A stretch of 64,000 nucleotides of DNA from Ciona intestinalis. Its lineage: Eukaryota; Chordata; Ascidiacea; Phlebobranchia; Cionidae. Below the pieces are notes generated by a model that saw only the letters and a program-made list of their open reading frames with translations, was not told the origin of the DNA and did not search any database. Each line of letters starts with the position of its first letter. Position 1 is the first letter of the stretch. The stretch is taken from assembly GCF_000224145.3 (NCBI RefSeq), contig NW_004190438.2, forward strand, positions 1 to 64,000, read 5' to 3'. The position numbers and the translations under genes were made by a program. Shown piece after piece: positions 33,101 through 46,800 of the stretch.

Positions 33101-35104
33101 AGATACATTAAACAAAAAGACCCCGAACCAAGCACTAATGACGTCATCAAGGAGATAGACATACAAAAAACATTTTTAGTCAAAAGTGTAGCTAATCAAA
33201 ATCATACAGAAAACATGGTTTGCTGTTGGGCACTATAATTCCCAGTGTTGCAAATGTAAAATTTAAATAAAAAATATTTTAAAATACGAATGTTAGACCA
33301 GTTTCTATTATTTTAAAATATGTATAATATCAGAGTTTGCACTTAAAATAAAAAGTAGATACAGAAACACTGGTCACCCCTAATTCGCTGATGTTCAAAT
33401 TCCATTACTTTTAAATTACCAATAAAAGAAACATAATTAAAAAGAAAGTCATGCTGACTAGTCTTGTTTACTTTAATTTGCTTTGCTTTTTAATTTTTAA
33501 TATTTTTTGCTTTCTGTGCAACATTGTAGCAAAAACAAACAGGGCTCGGCTCTCAGACCAGTTTTTGGTTGAGTGTCAATCGCTAAATGGAGACACTTAA
33601 ACTCGAGCTAGGCACATCCCTAATCAAAATAGGCCCACTTGCAAAAATGAAACCATGAAGATTTCCCATAGACATTAAAACAAGTTGCTTAAAAAACAAT
33701 GCGTTAAAACCTATATATATATATACAACTAAATTAAAGATCCACCCATATATATTATAGTAAACACAAGTTTAACTTAATTTTACGTTACAATAGTTTT
33801 CAGTACATGTTGTCTTTTAAAATACATTGACATACGGCAATTGTAACATCTGTTTCTAAGCATGGCATACCAGTTTTAGTCTGGTAGGTTATACTAATTA
33901 TGGAAGTAGTATTTTTTAAGTTTTAAATAACTTGTGCTTGATAAAATGGCACTTGTATTGTTACACATCCTTGGTGATAGAACACTGCAGAATATTATAT
34001 ATATACATATATACTTTTCATGGCAGGATTGTAAAAATACCCACTTTTCAGTGATAATGTCACCGAACGGATTGTCGAAAAACGTCGGGATTTTTTTAGT
34101 AGAAATAAATCCTATTTATATTAAAATCAACTTTCTTACGTTCGGCCGACAATATACTCTTTGGTTTCTTTGTTCCGTAATTATTGACGACATAAACGTG
34201 CGCTCTATTTTAACCGCAACGGTTACATTGCGTGAACACGGCGAATAGCTAAAATGACGAAGCGGTTCGTGCAAACATTAAAAAAATGCATTTTTTTAAC
34301 ACCCACTATACTAATTTTGTCACAAATCATATCACATGGAACCTTTATGTGGTGAATTTAAAATGATATTACATTTATTAAAACGGCATATCTAAATCGG
34401 TAGAAACAAATGAAAAGTTTTGCACACGTTCATCGTGGATTAAAAATGTAACGATGATTACGTCATAACACCTTTGATAAACTATTAAAATTTTAGAAAA
34501 CAATTGTGGTTTATGTGCTTCTATATTTTATATAATTGTTTTATTCCCGATATAATTTTAAGCCAGCAACCAAGAACAGTTTAAACTTTAATAAATGCAG
34601 GTAAATTGCGTTTATGTGAATTTTAATTGGTGCAAATATAAGAGCGAGGAGCGGCGCTATCAGTAAATTGGAACCAACGCAAATTGTAATATGATATTAC
34701 AAAGTAAAGTATCTTCCCGGCCGAGCTTGGACAGAAGCCAAAAAACATTGTTCGTTGGCACCGCATGGAAGCTGCAAGCGACTCATAAGGATCCCTTTCA
34801 CGAGAATAAATTCACAACGATTGCTTCGTTTGTTAGGTGTAAAATGTATGCTACCGCATGCGTCTTCCTTTATTTCCTACGCCCGCGCAGAGCGTAAAAA
34901 TGTGACGCTCATACACGATGTTTCGATCTCGTGGTTCGTTGGGCAGTGGGCATTCTTCCCCCATTGTTACGTAATGAAACGTCATAGTTAATAGATATGT
35001 TGCAATAAGACATGTGACGTAACAATTAAGCGCAAAATGTCAAATTGCAGCACGGCAATGTTTGTTACTCGAGCGACTTCGTTAGCTGATTATTACGAAC
35101 AAGC
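30182..35104. other. Long stretch without a recognised gene
   Basis: Upstream of RAP2. Scattered short open frames lack splice-linked partners or family motifs. It could hold RAP2 5' untranslated exons and regulatory DNA. A TGACGTCA (CRE-like) palindrome occurs near 33138. Few copies of the common MITE are present here, in contrast to the neighbouring regions. Confidence 0.4.
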
Positions 35105-35314
35105 GACGAACATAAAACATTAGATCGAGCTTTAACAATGGTTTCTATCGCACAGGCGCCCGCACTAGACTGTGGTGTCGTGGTGATAGTCAGTAATACG
35201 CTTTATAACAAGATTAGGTAGCTTGGGTGACAGACGCACGTAAAACATATTACGTCCGGATTTTCAAGTAAAATTAAACGATCACCGTCCAGATTTACAA
35301 CTTTTACAATCCCG
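35105..35314 (+). repeat. Dispersed repeat, second copy
   Basis: Direct copy of 19396-19604 with a few substitutions (gtttctatcgcacaggcg, gtagcttgggtgacagacgc, attaaacgatcaccgtcc). Its neighbour differs: here a foldback element follows instead of the half MITE. Confidence 0.75.
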
Positions 35315-35344
35315 TTTCATGGTAATCCTTTAGCTGGTGGCCAC

Positions 35345-35815
35345 CTAAAATTTTGGTTTCAAAATGTTCCTTGGGTCTCACTGATACTCACTGTATAAAT
35401 TTTTTTCGGAAAAACTCGGGCGTTCCTGTCGAAAATTAACTTTGAAAGTGCACGAAATCGTGCTGCGTCACCATATTTCCCACACCAGCCATTATGAATT
35501 AAACCAAGGTTAGATTATTATGTCATGAGTATTGTTACATTTGATTCTTACGTTAAAACAGTGGGGAAAAAACAAGGCTATACCGTCTTGTAACGTATGT
35601 AATATACCACTATTGTGACGTAACAGACTGCGATTGTGACGTAACAAATCGTTAACCTTATGCAAATCAGACGAATTACGGTGACACAGCATGTTTTTTC
35701 GCATTTTTAAAGTTAATTTTCGACACGAACGCCTAACTTTTTTTGAAAAAAAAAATTAGACAGCAGGTAGCAGTGAGGGCTATATTAAGTTGTTGGTTTC
35801 ATCAAAATTGGACAC
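35345..35815. mobile_element. Foldback repeat
   Basis: The left arm (tgatactcactgtataaat, cgttcctgtcgaaaattaac, cgtgctgcgtcaccat; 35380-35475) is repeated inverted on the right (ggtgacacagcatg, aagttaattttcgacacgaa, gcagtgag; 35680-35780). The interior has a short open frame without recognisable motifs. Confidence 0.65.
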
Positions 35816-36773
35816 TAGTGCAGAATCCTCGAGGTAAGGCTTGTGGAAAGTGTTAGACCTTTAGAGAGTGCGGCTATAAGAGGTTGTATGGATTGGTGGT
35901 TTCGTTTAGCAGAAAGATAATGTGAGGGGGATTCACTAGCACTCATTATTAAAATAAACAAATACCAGGGAAGCAGAATGAACCAGCGACCAGAAAGTGA
36001 CTAACTGTTTCTGTGTTGCCAATAAAAAATCTTACGCTTCAATGCTTCATGGATTTGTTCTCTAAAATTATACTTGGATTTTTTATTTGTTATATATTGA
36101 ACAACTATTTCAACTGAATTTTGACAAATTGCTATTAAGTTCTAAGTTGTAAATACCATACTTCAGATGCTTCTTGCTTATTTATTTGCTTTAACTAATT
36201 TCACAAAATATAACGGCAAAACGATGGCTACCTACCATTTCTCAAACCTAAAATCTATCTGTATCCCTTGCTATTCAAGCTAACTGAACAAAATATCAAC
36301 TTTATTCTGAGATTGCCGCTCGAAATCAGATTTCATGGTATGGTAAATTGAAGTGACGTAGGGCGTAGGCGGTAGATAGTAGTACCATAGATATCTAAAC
36401 ATATAGATAGGAAACTAGCGAAATCGTTCAGACGCGTCACGCTTCGATGGGTCTGGTAAAAAGTTGATTCGCGGCAATCACGTGAATCGAAGTCAACGAT
36501 GTTAAAACGCGGATAGTAAGTTTAATGTATCTTCTGAAACCGCATTGCAGTTGTGAGGCAGGTAAATGTTTAATTGTTTTAAGATTATGTTTGGTACCTT
36601 ATACGTAAAATGTTTTGGCTGCTTAAAACTTCTGTACACTGTATAACTAACACGCACGTGCATACGCCCATTTCGTTAATCGATATTTATTGTAATACCG
36701 ATATACCTAATCCTACTAATTTACTCTATCAGTGCACCAATATTGAAGTAATAATATTAATATATATATTACA
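35816..36773. other. Stretch upstream of the THAP exon
   Basis: No gene was recognised. The string catagatatctaaacatata (36387-36407) resembles the palindromic core of foldback copy A. Possible promoter region of the THAP gene. Confidence 0.35.
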
Positions 36774-36973
36774 ATGAGTCATTGCTGCATTCCTGGCTGT
36801 ACATATGTGTACAAAAATGCAATTATAAAACGGTCTCTTTTTAAAATATTACGTCCGGAGTTTGCAAAGTCCGAAGAAGAACGGAATCATCGGGAAAGTT
36901 TGGTGCAGAGCATCTTGTCTATCCGTGATCCAACTAAGGGTGACAAGATAAAAGACATGCTGCATAGAGAAAT
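36774..36973 (+). CDS. THAP-type zinc-finger protein, first exon only
   Basis: DNA-binding zinc-coordinating domain at the N-terminus. The frame starts MSHCCIPGCTYV, matching the THAP opening with the first zinc cysteines, then RSLFKIL in place of the usual SFHxFP, then KSEEERNHRESLVQSILSIR, where the domain's helix with a conserved Trp is expected; here no Trp is visible. The exon ends at a good donor (gaaat/gtaggt, 36974), phase 2. The matching C-x2-H half must be in a following exon, but a gap begins at 36995 and only SINE follows. It may belong to a cellular THAP gene or to a THAP-containing transposase. Confidence 0.5.
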
Positions 36974-36994
36974 GTAGGTTTTAATATAGTTTAC

Positions 36995-37044
36995 NNNNNN
37001 NNNNNNNNNNNNNNNNNNNNNNNNNNNNNNNNNNNNNNNNNNNN
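36995..37044. other. Assembly gap (50 N)
   Basis: Run of exactly 50 N; it interrupts the THAP gene and a SINE. Confidence 0.99.
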
Positions 37045-37194
37045 CATCCCATTAGTGACCACTGGGTGGGAGCAATTGCCGTTAAGTGTCTTGCCCAAGG
37101 ACACATACGCCCACAATGGTAGCAGCGACGAGCCTTGAACCAATTACCTCTGGGTTAGAGGCAGGCGCGCTAACCACTTACCGACGGCGCCGGA
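37045..37194 (-). mobile_element. tRNA-derived SINE, 5' head, truncated by the gap
   Basis: Read on the minus strand: tccggcgccgtcggtaagtg, gttagcgcgcctgcctctaa, then ggttcaaggctcgtcgctgc (B-box region), then cttgggcaagacacttaacg and cactaatggg into the gap. tRNA-like A and B boxes are recognisable, but no complete tRNA cloverleaf is kept. Confidence 0.75.
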
Positions 37195-37196
37195 CT

Positions 37197-40100
37197 TAAT
37201 TCTATTAAGTGAACACAGCAATTACGCGGTATAAAGTTATATTACTGAAAATGGGGTACCGTTATCCTCCAAATCCTATTTTCTGGGTCTTATTTTGATC
37301 AGTTTTACATATTTTTTTCAGTTTTACATATTTTTTTAAAAATATTATTTGTTTAATACCAAATGGGACGCAAAAAAAAGAATAAAAACATTTTCATTTA
37401 ACTCACCATGCTATAGGCTAGGCTAGTAATAGAAGCTAATATAAAATGCTTTTTAGGTACGTTTCAATGGTGACAAATAGCATAAAGAAAAATTCAACTG
37501 CATTTAGTGCAAAAAATGCACCAAAATGGCAACAACAAAAATAACAAGAAATCTACACCATCAATTACGTGCTCAACAGTAACAACTGCTCGACTTTTTA
37601 TGTGCTAAATAAATTTTCTTTAAAATCGCACAACCAGCTAAATAACCAATGATTACTTTTTAGTTTGATTCAAAGTAATTAATTGCACTCGATGGTGTGT
37701 ATAAAATCCTAGTTATAGGCACATAGCAACGAAAAATCATAAATTGTATATGGATATAGAGTTACTCAAATGCGGTATCTATTCTGAGGTTCCAACAGTT
37801 TTAAAAATAAAACAGCTTTTGAAAAAAAATCGTTAAATCAAACCGCTAGAGTAATATTAGCCATGCCACAATGAATGGGATTTCCCTTAAAGTGTAACTG
37901 ACATTTGACCATTTCTAGTTTCTAAGCTATACTTGAAAAAATTAAAATTTCGTTTTAGATTTGGTATAATAAATGCTGTTTCTTAGTAAATATAAGAAAA
38001 TATTTACAATTATGGCTGTTACCATATGTCCTCTTTCTGAGGGGGAGATGGGACACCTTTAGCACATAACATCCAGATATCCTGATCGTGTTTTTTAAAA
38101 CATCAGTTGACAACGGTCTATGGAAGTTGTGAATATATGGTTTTATAGTTCTTTAAATGTTCTTTGTTTATCACCACATTGGACGAGAAAATAGAATGAA
38201 CAGGTGTCTCATCTTTTAGCTTTGTGAAAAACTGACATATAAACATGAGGAAAATAGGCGAGAGTCATTATAGCTTTATATGGGATAAAAAAAGCAAAAG
38301 ATATTGTTTTAAAGTTATATACATATAAAGTTTACATGGCGAAGAAACCAGCACAGTCGGTTAAATTTGGTAGGTTAACTATACAAGTTGCAGAATACTG
38401 TTAATTAAATATATTTCAACTTGGTGTCCCATCTTCCCCACATTGTAGTTTTGTAGTTTTTATTTACCAAACTTTAAAAAGTTTGCTTTTAATTCAATAA
38501 TTTATACCTTAGGGGGGATTTAAATATAATATACTAATATATTTAAAAAATCATGTATGGAAAATATATTCGAAATTCAGTCATTTATTGCACTTGAAGA
38601 TAATTTATAAGCAGTGGCTTGTGCGAAAAACAGTGCAGCAATACCCAATTTGCGGCAAAAGTATAAATTTTATTACTAGTTTTTATCAATTTTCTGTTAT
38701 TGTAAGTCATATAGTAGGGTGGGGGGAGATGGGACACCTTTTAAGTCTGTTTTTTTCATTCCATTAGGTAGAAAACAAAGAAAATTCAAAGAATTTAAAA
38801 ACCGTATCTCCACGATTTCCATAGACCGTTGTTATTTGTTTAAAACACGATCAGGGTATTTGGATATTACGTGCTAAAGGTGTCCCATCTTCCCCCCACA
38901 GTACTGTACATTTGTCGGACACAACATTTGTCAAATCGAACAATACCCATTTGCGTTCAATCAAAGTCAATTGTCATACAATAATAATATAATGCAGGTA
39001 TAACATGTTAAAAAGTACGGCAGTAGGGCGAAAAGAATGTTTAAACTTAATTTTCAAATCGTACAAGATTATTTCGTTTTATTTACGTGTAGCATATTCC
39101 TAATAAAATTATACTTATATTAATCGAACTTATTAATGATTTTAAACTGTCCCGTCCTATCCTGTTCATTTTCGAATTTGTAAAATTTAACTTGTTGTGC
39201 GGATCGCTAAATAACTCGTCGTGTGTTTTATTGTATTTTTCTATTTTTTGTCAATTATTAAAAGAATGATAGTACTAATTCGTGGTATTACCCAAAAATC
39301 GATTTTGGAAATATTTGTCATATAGTATGTGCTTAAAAGTCCCACCTTTCCCCAGTGTACTATGTATATCTGTGGTCAATAAATAAAGGTGTGGCGGTAG
39401 TCATTTGCCCCAAAGGTCACATATTTTGAGTTTGGAAACATTGGGCAGTATGTACTTGAGGATTCCGTCTTATGTACCCAACATCCTATTATACAGTTAT
39501 AGTCAAATTTAAAACCGCACAGTTAGCATATATTTAACGATTGATTTAAATAAGTGTGATTTTTCCAACGTGTCTTGAACTTCTATAAAGTACTGTGGGG
39601 GAACATGGGACATCTTTAGTACATAACACCCAAGTATACTGATTGTGGTGTATATACAATTAACAACGCTCTGTGGGAGTCGTGAGAATACGGTTTTATA
39701 ATCCTTTAATTGTTCCTTGTTTACTACCACAGTACCACGTGAAACGAGAAAATAAAACGAAAAGGTGTCCCATCTTCCCCCATCCTAATATATAAATTAA
39801 AAAAAACAATCAATGCAGAATTTTAAATTAAACATTAGTAAATAATTACTTGCGCATAACACTGCCTGCATGAATGAATGTAACTTGCTTTATACCCGCA
39901 TGGCTGCAAAACGATAGTCGCTAACATGACTATTTCTTATCGTGCACCTCGTGCCAGCTTACGAGTTATCGTTAATTGTTTTTTTTTTCTGGACGACCGA
40001 CAATTTGTACAACCCATAGGTGAATTAAGCAAACAAAAGCACAAATCTGGCGAGTATTCAATTAGAAAAGCAAAGATTAAACCAAGTTATGGAAAACATT

Positions 40101-40876
40101 AAAACTTTTCGATTCAAAGTTTGAAAACGAATTTAAAAAGGTTGGCGCCGTGGCATAGTGGTGTCCTTGTGCAAGAAACTTACCGGCAATTGCTCCAACC
40201 CAATGGTCACTAATTGGTTGTTCAAATTATCAGCCATACATGAAAAAAAAATAATCACCCACGAAGTAACATACGTGGTAACTCGTAAGCTGGCACGAGG
40301 TGTTAAACCCGTGTGATAACGACTGTCGTTTTCCGGCCATGCGAGGATAAAGTTACATTCGTTTATTCATTTGCTGCAAATGGTCATAAATTGATAAATG
40401 AGAACGTTTTTAACTTAGTAGACTTGTTTCTGTTTTGTTGGATAAAATATAACTTTTTAATATTTTTTTTGAACAATAACTTGTGTATTAAACCGGTCGG
40501 CACAACTTATATATAATGCATCGATTGGGATCAATACTTTAATGTTTAAAGTACATTTTTTACAAATTAATTACAATAATCTTACAATAAATTTGCGACC
40601 AGTATTAGTGTATAATTGCTGTCAAAGTTAGTGTATAATATACATTTAACAATTTTGCTATTAATACAGAAGGAATATTTTATCTAAGGTCACATATTGA
40701 TAAACTGCATGAATGAAATACATTTCCACAGATACAATGATAAAACGTTTAAACGTAGGCCTATACCATGTACAAGTTTCATAATAAATATATCACCCAT
40801 ATTTTTTATTAGAAAATTGACTATGAAGGTTGAAGATTGTAGTAACAGATGCACCAGTGCTACTGATATTCCAACA
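37197..40876. mobile_element. Repeat-dominated intergenic stretch
   Basis: No gene was recognised. Contents: a diverged partial copy of the RAP2-intron MITE (about 37705-38010); a weak common MITE (38038-38225); a long-form element in reverse (about 38290-39365) with a complete common MITE nested at 38709-38905; another common MITE at 39585-39790; and two SINE pieces, a tail fragment in reverse at about 39860-40020 and an internally deleted forward copy at about 40142-40350 (ggcgccgtggcatagtgg joined directly to tgtccttgtgcaagaaac). Confidence 0.6.
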
Positions 40877-43800
40877 TTAATCATCCAATTGACACAAACA
40901 AGCCACGCCCCTGTTTACCCAATGTTGAGATGGTTGGGAAGTTGGAAATCTGTAAGAAATTCAAATTTGCGTAAGTTCATGGTGACCATTTATTAAAGAT
41001 TCCAAACCACAAACATACACAATTAACTTTTTTGACATGCTCTGATGAGCACTACAACCAAAAAACATTTTCTTCTTTTAGGAATATTTAAATGTACAGT
41101 TAACCCCCTCCTCTTCTGTATAAATGTAAACCTAATGTGTTTAAAATACACCTGTTGATGGGATCTGATCAAGCATTTAGTAGTAACAAAAGTCTTACTG
41201 TATGGTGAGCACGTAATTTGTGGAATGACCAGTTGTTGAAAGATTTCCCCGCCTTGAACTTGTTTTATACACCGGACAATCATACAGTGGTGTCATTGAA
41301 TCTATTTTATCTCTTATCCGAATTGGTTCGAGCCAAATCTGTTAAATATTATATTAAAACTGTCTTTGTTACCGTTCACAAAAAAACACTAATTGTAAGT
41401 TGTCCAGTGTTAAGATTGATATGTTTTATAAAAAAAGCAATTGTGTACCACAGGTATAGAAACATAAAGATTTTTTTTCTTTGATTCCACAATAGTAAGT
41501 TTATCTTTGCACCATCTTGCCCCTTCCATGAACAATCCATTCACATAAACTCCAGTAATCTACAATAAATAAAAAATATTATAACATGGTATGAAATGTT
41601 AAAAGTTCTCTATTAAAACTTTAAATAATGTCCAAGAATTACTCACAGGTTGAGTTTTCATGCTACTTTCTGGTTGAACATGAAACTTGAAATCTAATTG
41701 GTCAATCGGGATGTGATGTCTCCTTGAAAAATTTTGCATTGTTCCGGTTAAAAATGATTGAGTGAAGAAAAATCCTGATATCCAGAATGTTGCAGGTTTT
41801 CCATTATTGATCCAACGCTGTACAAACATTTATTTAAATAATATGACTTAGAACCATGTAGTTTTAGTAGTTGAATAAATGTTAAGAAAATTTACTTTGA
41901 AGAACTCAAGCCGTGCTATGAGATCAGTGATGTAACTCCCTAGTGGTTTAAGTGACGGATAAGATTTTGAACTCCATAAGTTTGGTACTTTCCCTACAAG
42001 CATATTGTCCAATACATCTTCTAGTTCAACTGAGAGTAAAACAAACCCCCGCAATGCTCGTTTTAAATCCTGAAATATATTTTCTTTAAATAAGTTAGTT
42101 TGATGGTGCTGTTGCCACCATGTATAATAATGTAATTTTAAAATTGTATTCACACTTGTATGAATGATGCCATTGGATGGCAGACAAAACCTTGGTACAA
42201 TAAGGTCAGAAATTTTTACCAGAAGAGCAATTACAAGCCATTACTTTCTTTAGATTTATTTGGACATTTTTCAAATAATACTTTCCTTATTACCTACATC
42301 ATATGTGATATTTGCATAAAAATATGAAAAAATCACCTTTGTGGTCATTAACTATCAATAAAACTAACAAAGCTTTCAATCGGTAAATCATAATTAATGA
42401 AAAAATTTTATATTTAAAATTTAATAGATCAAAATAATTAAAATAAATTATTGAAAACCACAAAGTATTTATCCACAATACGAGACTTACTTGCAAACTT
42501 GATTTTACAACTGCTGTTAGTCGATTGAAACGAACAAGTTCTTGCAAAAGTACAGTGTTCATACTTTCACTGTAATCAGTTGGATATTTACTTTGTACAT
42601 TCTCCAAATTAAAAGTGTCCGGAAGTTTTGATAAAATATCACCCGCCAAATCTTGCACAATCACCTATAAATAATGAAAGTATTTAATAAAACGATTAAC
42701 ATCACCAGTACTAACTACTACCTGTGGCATAGTTCCACCTGCAGATGAGCTTTGTCTTGGCAAAGTTGTGAGAATTCCATCAAATATTTGTTGTGTTTCT
42801 TGTTGGTCTTTTGAAATATCAGCATTTTCATGCAAACCAAATACCTGTTTATCAGTTAGTTATTTGAATAGGTATACCAACAGCATGATTGTAAGCTATT
42901 GTAATACTGTATCAACTTACCTCAGGATGACTGTTTATCGGCAACTTTTGTATAAATCCAAGAAATTGTTCATGTTCATCATAGTTTGGTACATAATACA
43001 AATCGATGGCTGAAAACTTATACGTAGAATCTTTAAATACTTCAGGACACATAAATGTACAAAGTAAACTTTGTAATAAACGTCTATCTCGTTCATCTGT
43101 AACTCGACCTCCATAATTGCACTCGCCTGAAATATAAAAAATCTTTCAAGTTCATATTACTAATCTTAACGCTATTTGCATTGAATTTATTCAGCTATAG
43201 TTTATTAAATTACAACAAGAAAAACAAAAATAGGAAATGTATTTTCTGAATGTAACTAAGTATAATAAATAAACCAATGCCAATTTTATAACCACCTTTT
43301 AAACATACTTATGTTATAATTAAATACTTTTTAGGGGTTAGGTTTGTGAAAATATTTGGTTTTGTTTTGTCGTGTTTAAATTGCCCATTAATGTGTATCA
43401 AATTTAAGAATCAAATTTTCCGAAAATAAAAGTTTACCCTTTTATCCACTTAACCAGTGGTTAATAAAGTCTTTTTAATAACAATCGTTATTTGTAAATA
43501 ATAATATTTAAAAAAAACAAGAAAAAATGACACCTTACCAATTAGATATTTCAGAGCATTTATCGGAACTTCCTCATAATCTTTCATGAACATTAAAGTT
43601 TGTCGAATACTGATTCTTAGATCTGATTCGTTAAATCCATACGGAATATTCCAACCTAGTGGACCAAATTTTCTTCTCTCTTGAACAAGAGCATGAAAGA
43701 AACAAAGAGAGAAAAGAATTCTTTTCCACTCCTAAATAAAAAAACAACTGTGAATCTTAAAGATTTAAATGTATAAACAATCTATTATTTAAAACATAAT

Positions 43801-46800
43801 GAATCTTTTGTACAAGTGTAAAATTCTAAAAAAAAAAAAATTTTTTTAAACTAAATATAATTAACTTATCTAAGTTTATAGCGAATCAACATTGTATGAT
43901 GAGGTATAACAATAAACCTTAAAAGGCATAAACTATTATTCAATAATACTGACCCACAATTAGGTTCTTAATTTCATTTTTTAACCTAATTCTACTTAGC
44001 ATTTGTTTATTTTTTTATGAATTTATTTTATTAAGATTAAAATGGGTTTAGCAAAAGGTAATTTCATAATGTATTTACTTGTGTTAATACCTATGCTAAG
44101 TCAGACAGATTTTTATTTGTTTTAATTCTGTTGTATCTAATTTAATAAGTCTATAGTTAGAGTTAAAATTCCACAAAACATCAAATATACATTGCAAGCA
44201 AAAACAGCTTTGCAAAAGCTTAACTTTTGCTTAAAAATATCTGAATTGTATGGATGTAACAGCTATATTTGTAATAAAAATGTATTGTGTTACAAAATAA
44301 GTTTTAGTATAAAAACCGTTGTTGCACAAATCTACCTTATTTTTCTCGTTTGTGTCACAGCCAGAAAAAAATGCCGGGTCAGATATTGGATCGCTCTTGT
44401 AAGAACGAAATAAGTTGGCTCTTAATCCCTTCGGTGGTTCATTTGTCATCTTGACACTATTTTGTAAGACTGACACCGGAAAGTCAGGTGACGGATAACT
44501 GGTCAACCATAACCGAAATTCATCGCGAGTGGTGTTGTGATCTGTGATTACCTTGAAGAACAAAAAGAATTCTTAAATCTGTTGCCATGAGACACAAACG
44601 TCCATAATGATAGCAGCAACTCTCACGTATGCAACACACACCACCAACCTCCTCACAGATTCGCCGCAATTCTGGTAACCAAGACACAGCAAGATGACAG
44701 TTTTGTAGCACGATCCATGTTCCATTTGTCCTCGCCCACTCTATCATACGCTGTGCTATTGGTCCTTGTCCTTGTCCCAGAGATATTGTTTGCATACCTG
44801 AAGACATGCCTGGAACAATACACATATGCATGTAAAATAAAACAAGTTTTTTCTAGTGTGTTTTTTAAAACCTATTAACATCATTCCTGTAAAATATTCC
44901 TGACACTTTATTAAACAAAAACATTTTTTATTTAAATATGACTATGTATTGATCTTTTCCAAGAAAAATTACATAGGAAATATTTCAACCTAAGCAAGCA
45001 TAATTGTGACATTTTCATTAGTGCAAAATATTTCGTGATCTGTTTCTGCCGAGTTAACAATTATAACAGACATGAGGTGCAACACCAGGTTTATAAACTT
45101 TAAAGTTACCAAAAGATAACTTATTGTCAATATTTAAGTTAAATTCATTTTGAAGTTGGCTGGATAATAAATAACGTTTATTACAAAATTAGTTAAGCAG
45201 CTTCTACTTTTTTTGTTAAATAATGATGTTATGAATATGAATTAATAAATGATAGATTAATTTGGTCATGCAATTCCAAATTTTTGTTGATACATACTGT
45301 ACATTATTCCATCCTGCATATTATCATCACTCTGTATTTGCAAAGTTTCAGAAAATTCATCCATTTTGATATTTTTTGAGTCAAATGGAAATGAATCAGT
45401 GTTTCTAACATCTTCTGTCATTTTCACTTCAATAGAGTGATTGCTATCAGGTGGTACAAGTAGTGAAGAACTTGAGAGTTGTGAAGATTGTTTCACAAGG
45501 AGGGAATTTGATTTTGTATTTGTCAGGTTTATCTCTTTTGGTAGTGGAGGCCGAGGAGGAGACTTTGGTCGCAATGAAGCTTTTCTAGATGAAGGTGTCC
45601 TTGGACTTTTGGGAGTTGTGGTTTGTGTGTTAACACTTGAATCAACCATGCCTTTTTTATTAAAGATGAGTTGAAACAATGATGGTGTATGACAATGTGA
45701 AATGTGATGAACATGCAGCAACTACTTCTTACCTTTCTCTTCTGCAAATTTGACAAGACTTGCCATCGGATCTGCTCCAGGAGAGAGAATGAAGATGAGA
45801 GGAGTTGAAGAATCCGAGTCTTGATAACTTGAATGAAGATCAAACGTGGGTGGCTCAATGTACATTGATCCCATCTTGCTTACTATGAAATCCTGCATTA
45901 TAAACGTCAAAATGCAGGTTTTGTTCCGAACAAAATAAAGAATTTTAAAGAAATGCATCAACCTGTATGGCTGGTACCACTTTATCTGGTCTGAAACATC
46001 TGACAACTACCAACTTCTCTAGAAGACCCAGTTTTTCATTCCATGGTTCCGGAAATTGTTCCAAATGCGGTGCAGAAGAATCATAAATTACCTTCCATGC
46101 TAATGGCTGGGGAAATGTAACATGTTTATTACTACCACTTTTCAAACAAAAACTATTAACCGTACATTGACTCGAATATGTCTCATCAATCCAGCAAATG
46201 TGGGTAAGTCACTACAGCGGACTATCTCTGCCCAAGATTTATCTGGTAACCAATCAAAAACAGGATTTGGAAAGGGGTTCTCAAGTGCAATGCCACCAGT
46301 TAATAAAAACCTCCAGTTTGCATCATCAACCTCATTACTGAAAGACAAAAGCATTTAAAAATATAATCATTTCAATCATAAAATAAATTCCAACCTTCCT
46401 TTCATGATTCCAATGCAAAGAAGGAATGAGAAAAGTAATTTGTCTTTTTCAAAAAGTGATCGACAAACATTTCTAAAGATGAGTTGCGTGAAATGATATT
46501 TCAAGCTTTCTATTCGGTCTTTAAGGTTGATTGATTTCTTACTTTGTTCAATAGACTGGAAATAAATATTACAAGTTAAACAATGTGTAGTGAACGCCAG
46601 TTAGTTTGAATATAGTTTAGGTAATATTGTGTTAGTTATATGAAAAAAATCTCCCATAAAATCAGTTTTGTTTAACAAAGTGTGTTAGTTATATGAAAAA
46701 AATCTCCCATAAAATCAGTTTTGTTATACAATCACATTTCTAACTTTATCTTACCTGAATATAAAGGTTGATAAACCACCACAGTGAATACTGATACATT

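Noticed and set aside
33934..34248. Plus-strand 104-codon open frame with hydrophobic stretches.
   Set aside because: AT-rich sequence gives hydrophobic translations by chance; no motif, splice partner or regulatory signal supports it.
45441..45674. Plus-strand open frame rich in Gly and Glu.
   Set aside because: It is the antisense shadow of the minus-strand candidate cassette exon, whose splice sites and phases fit the dynein gene.
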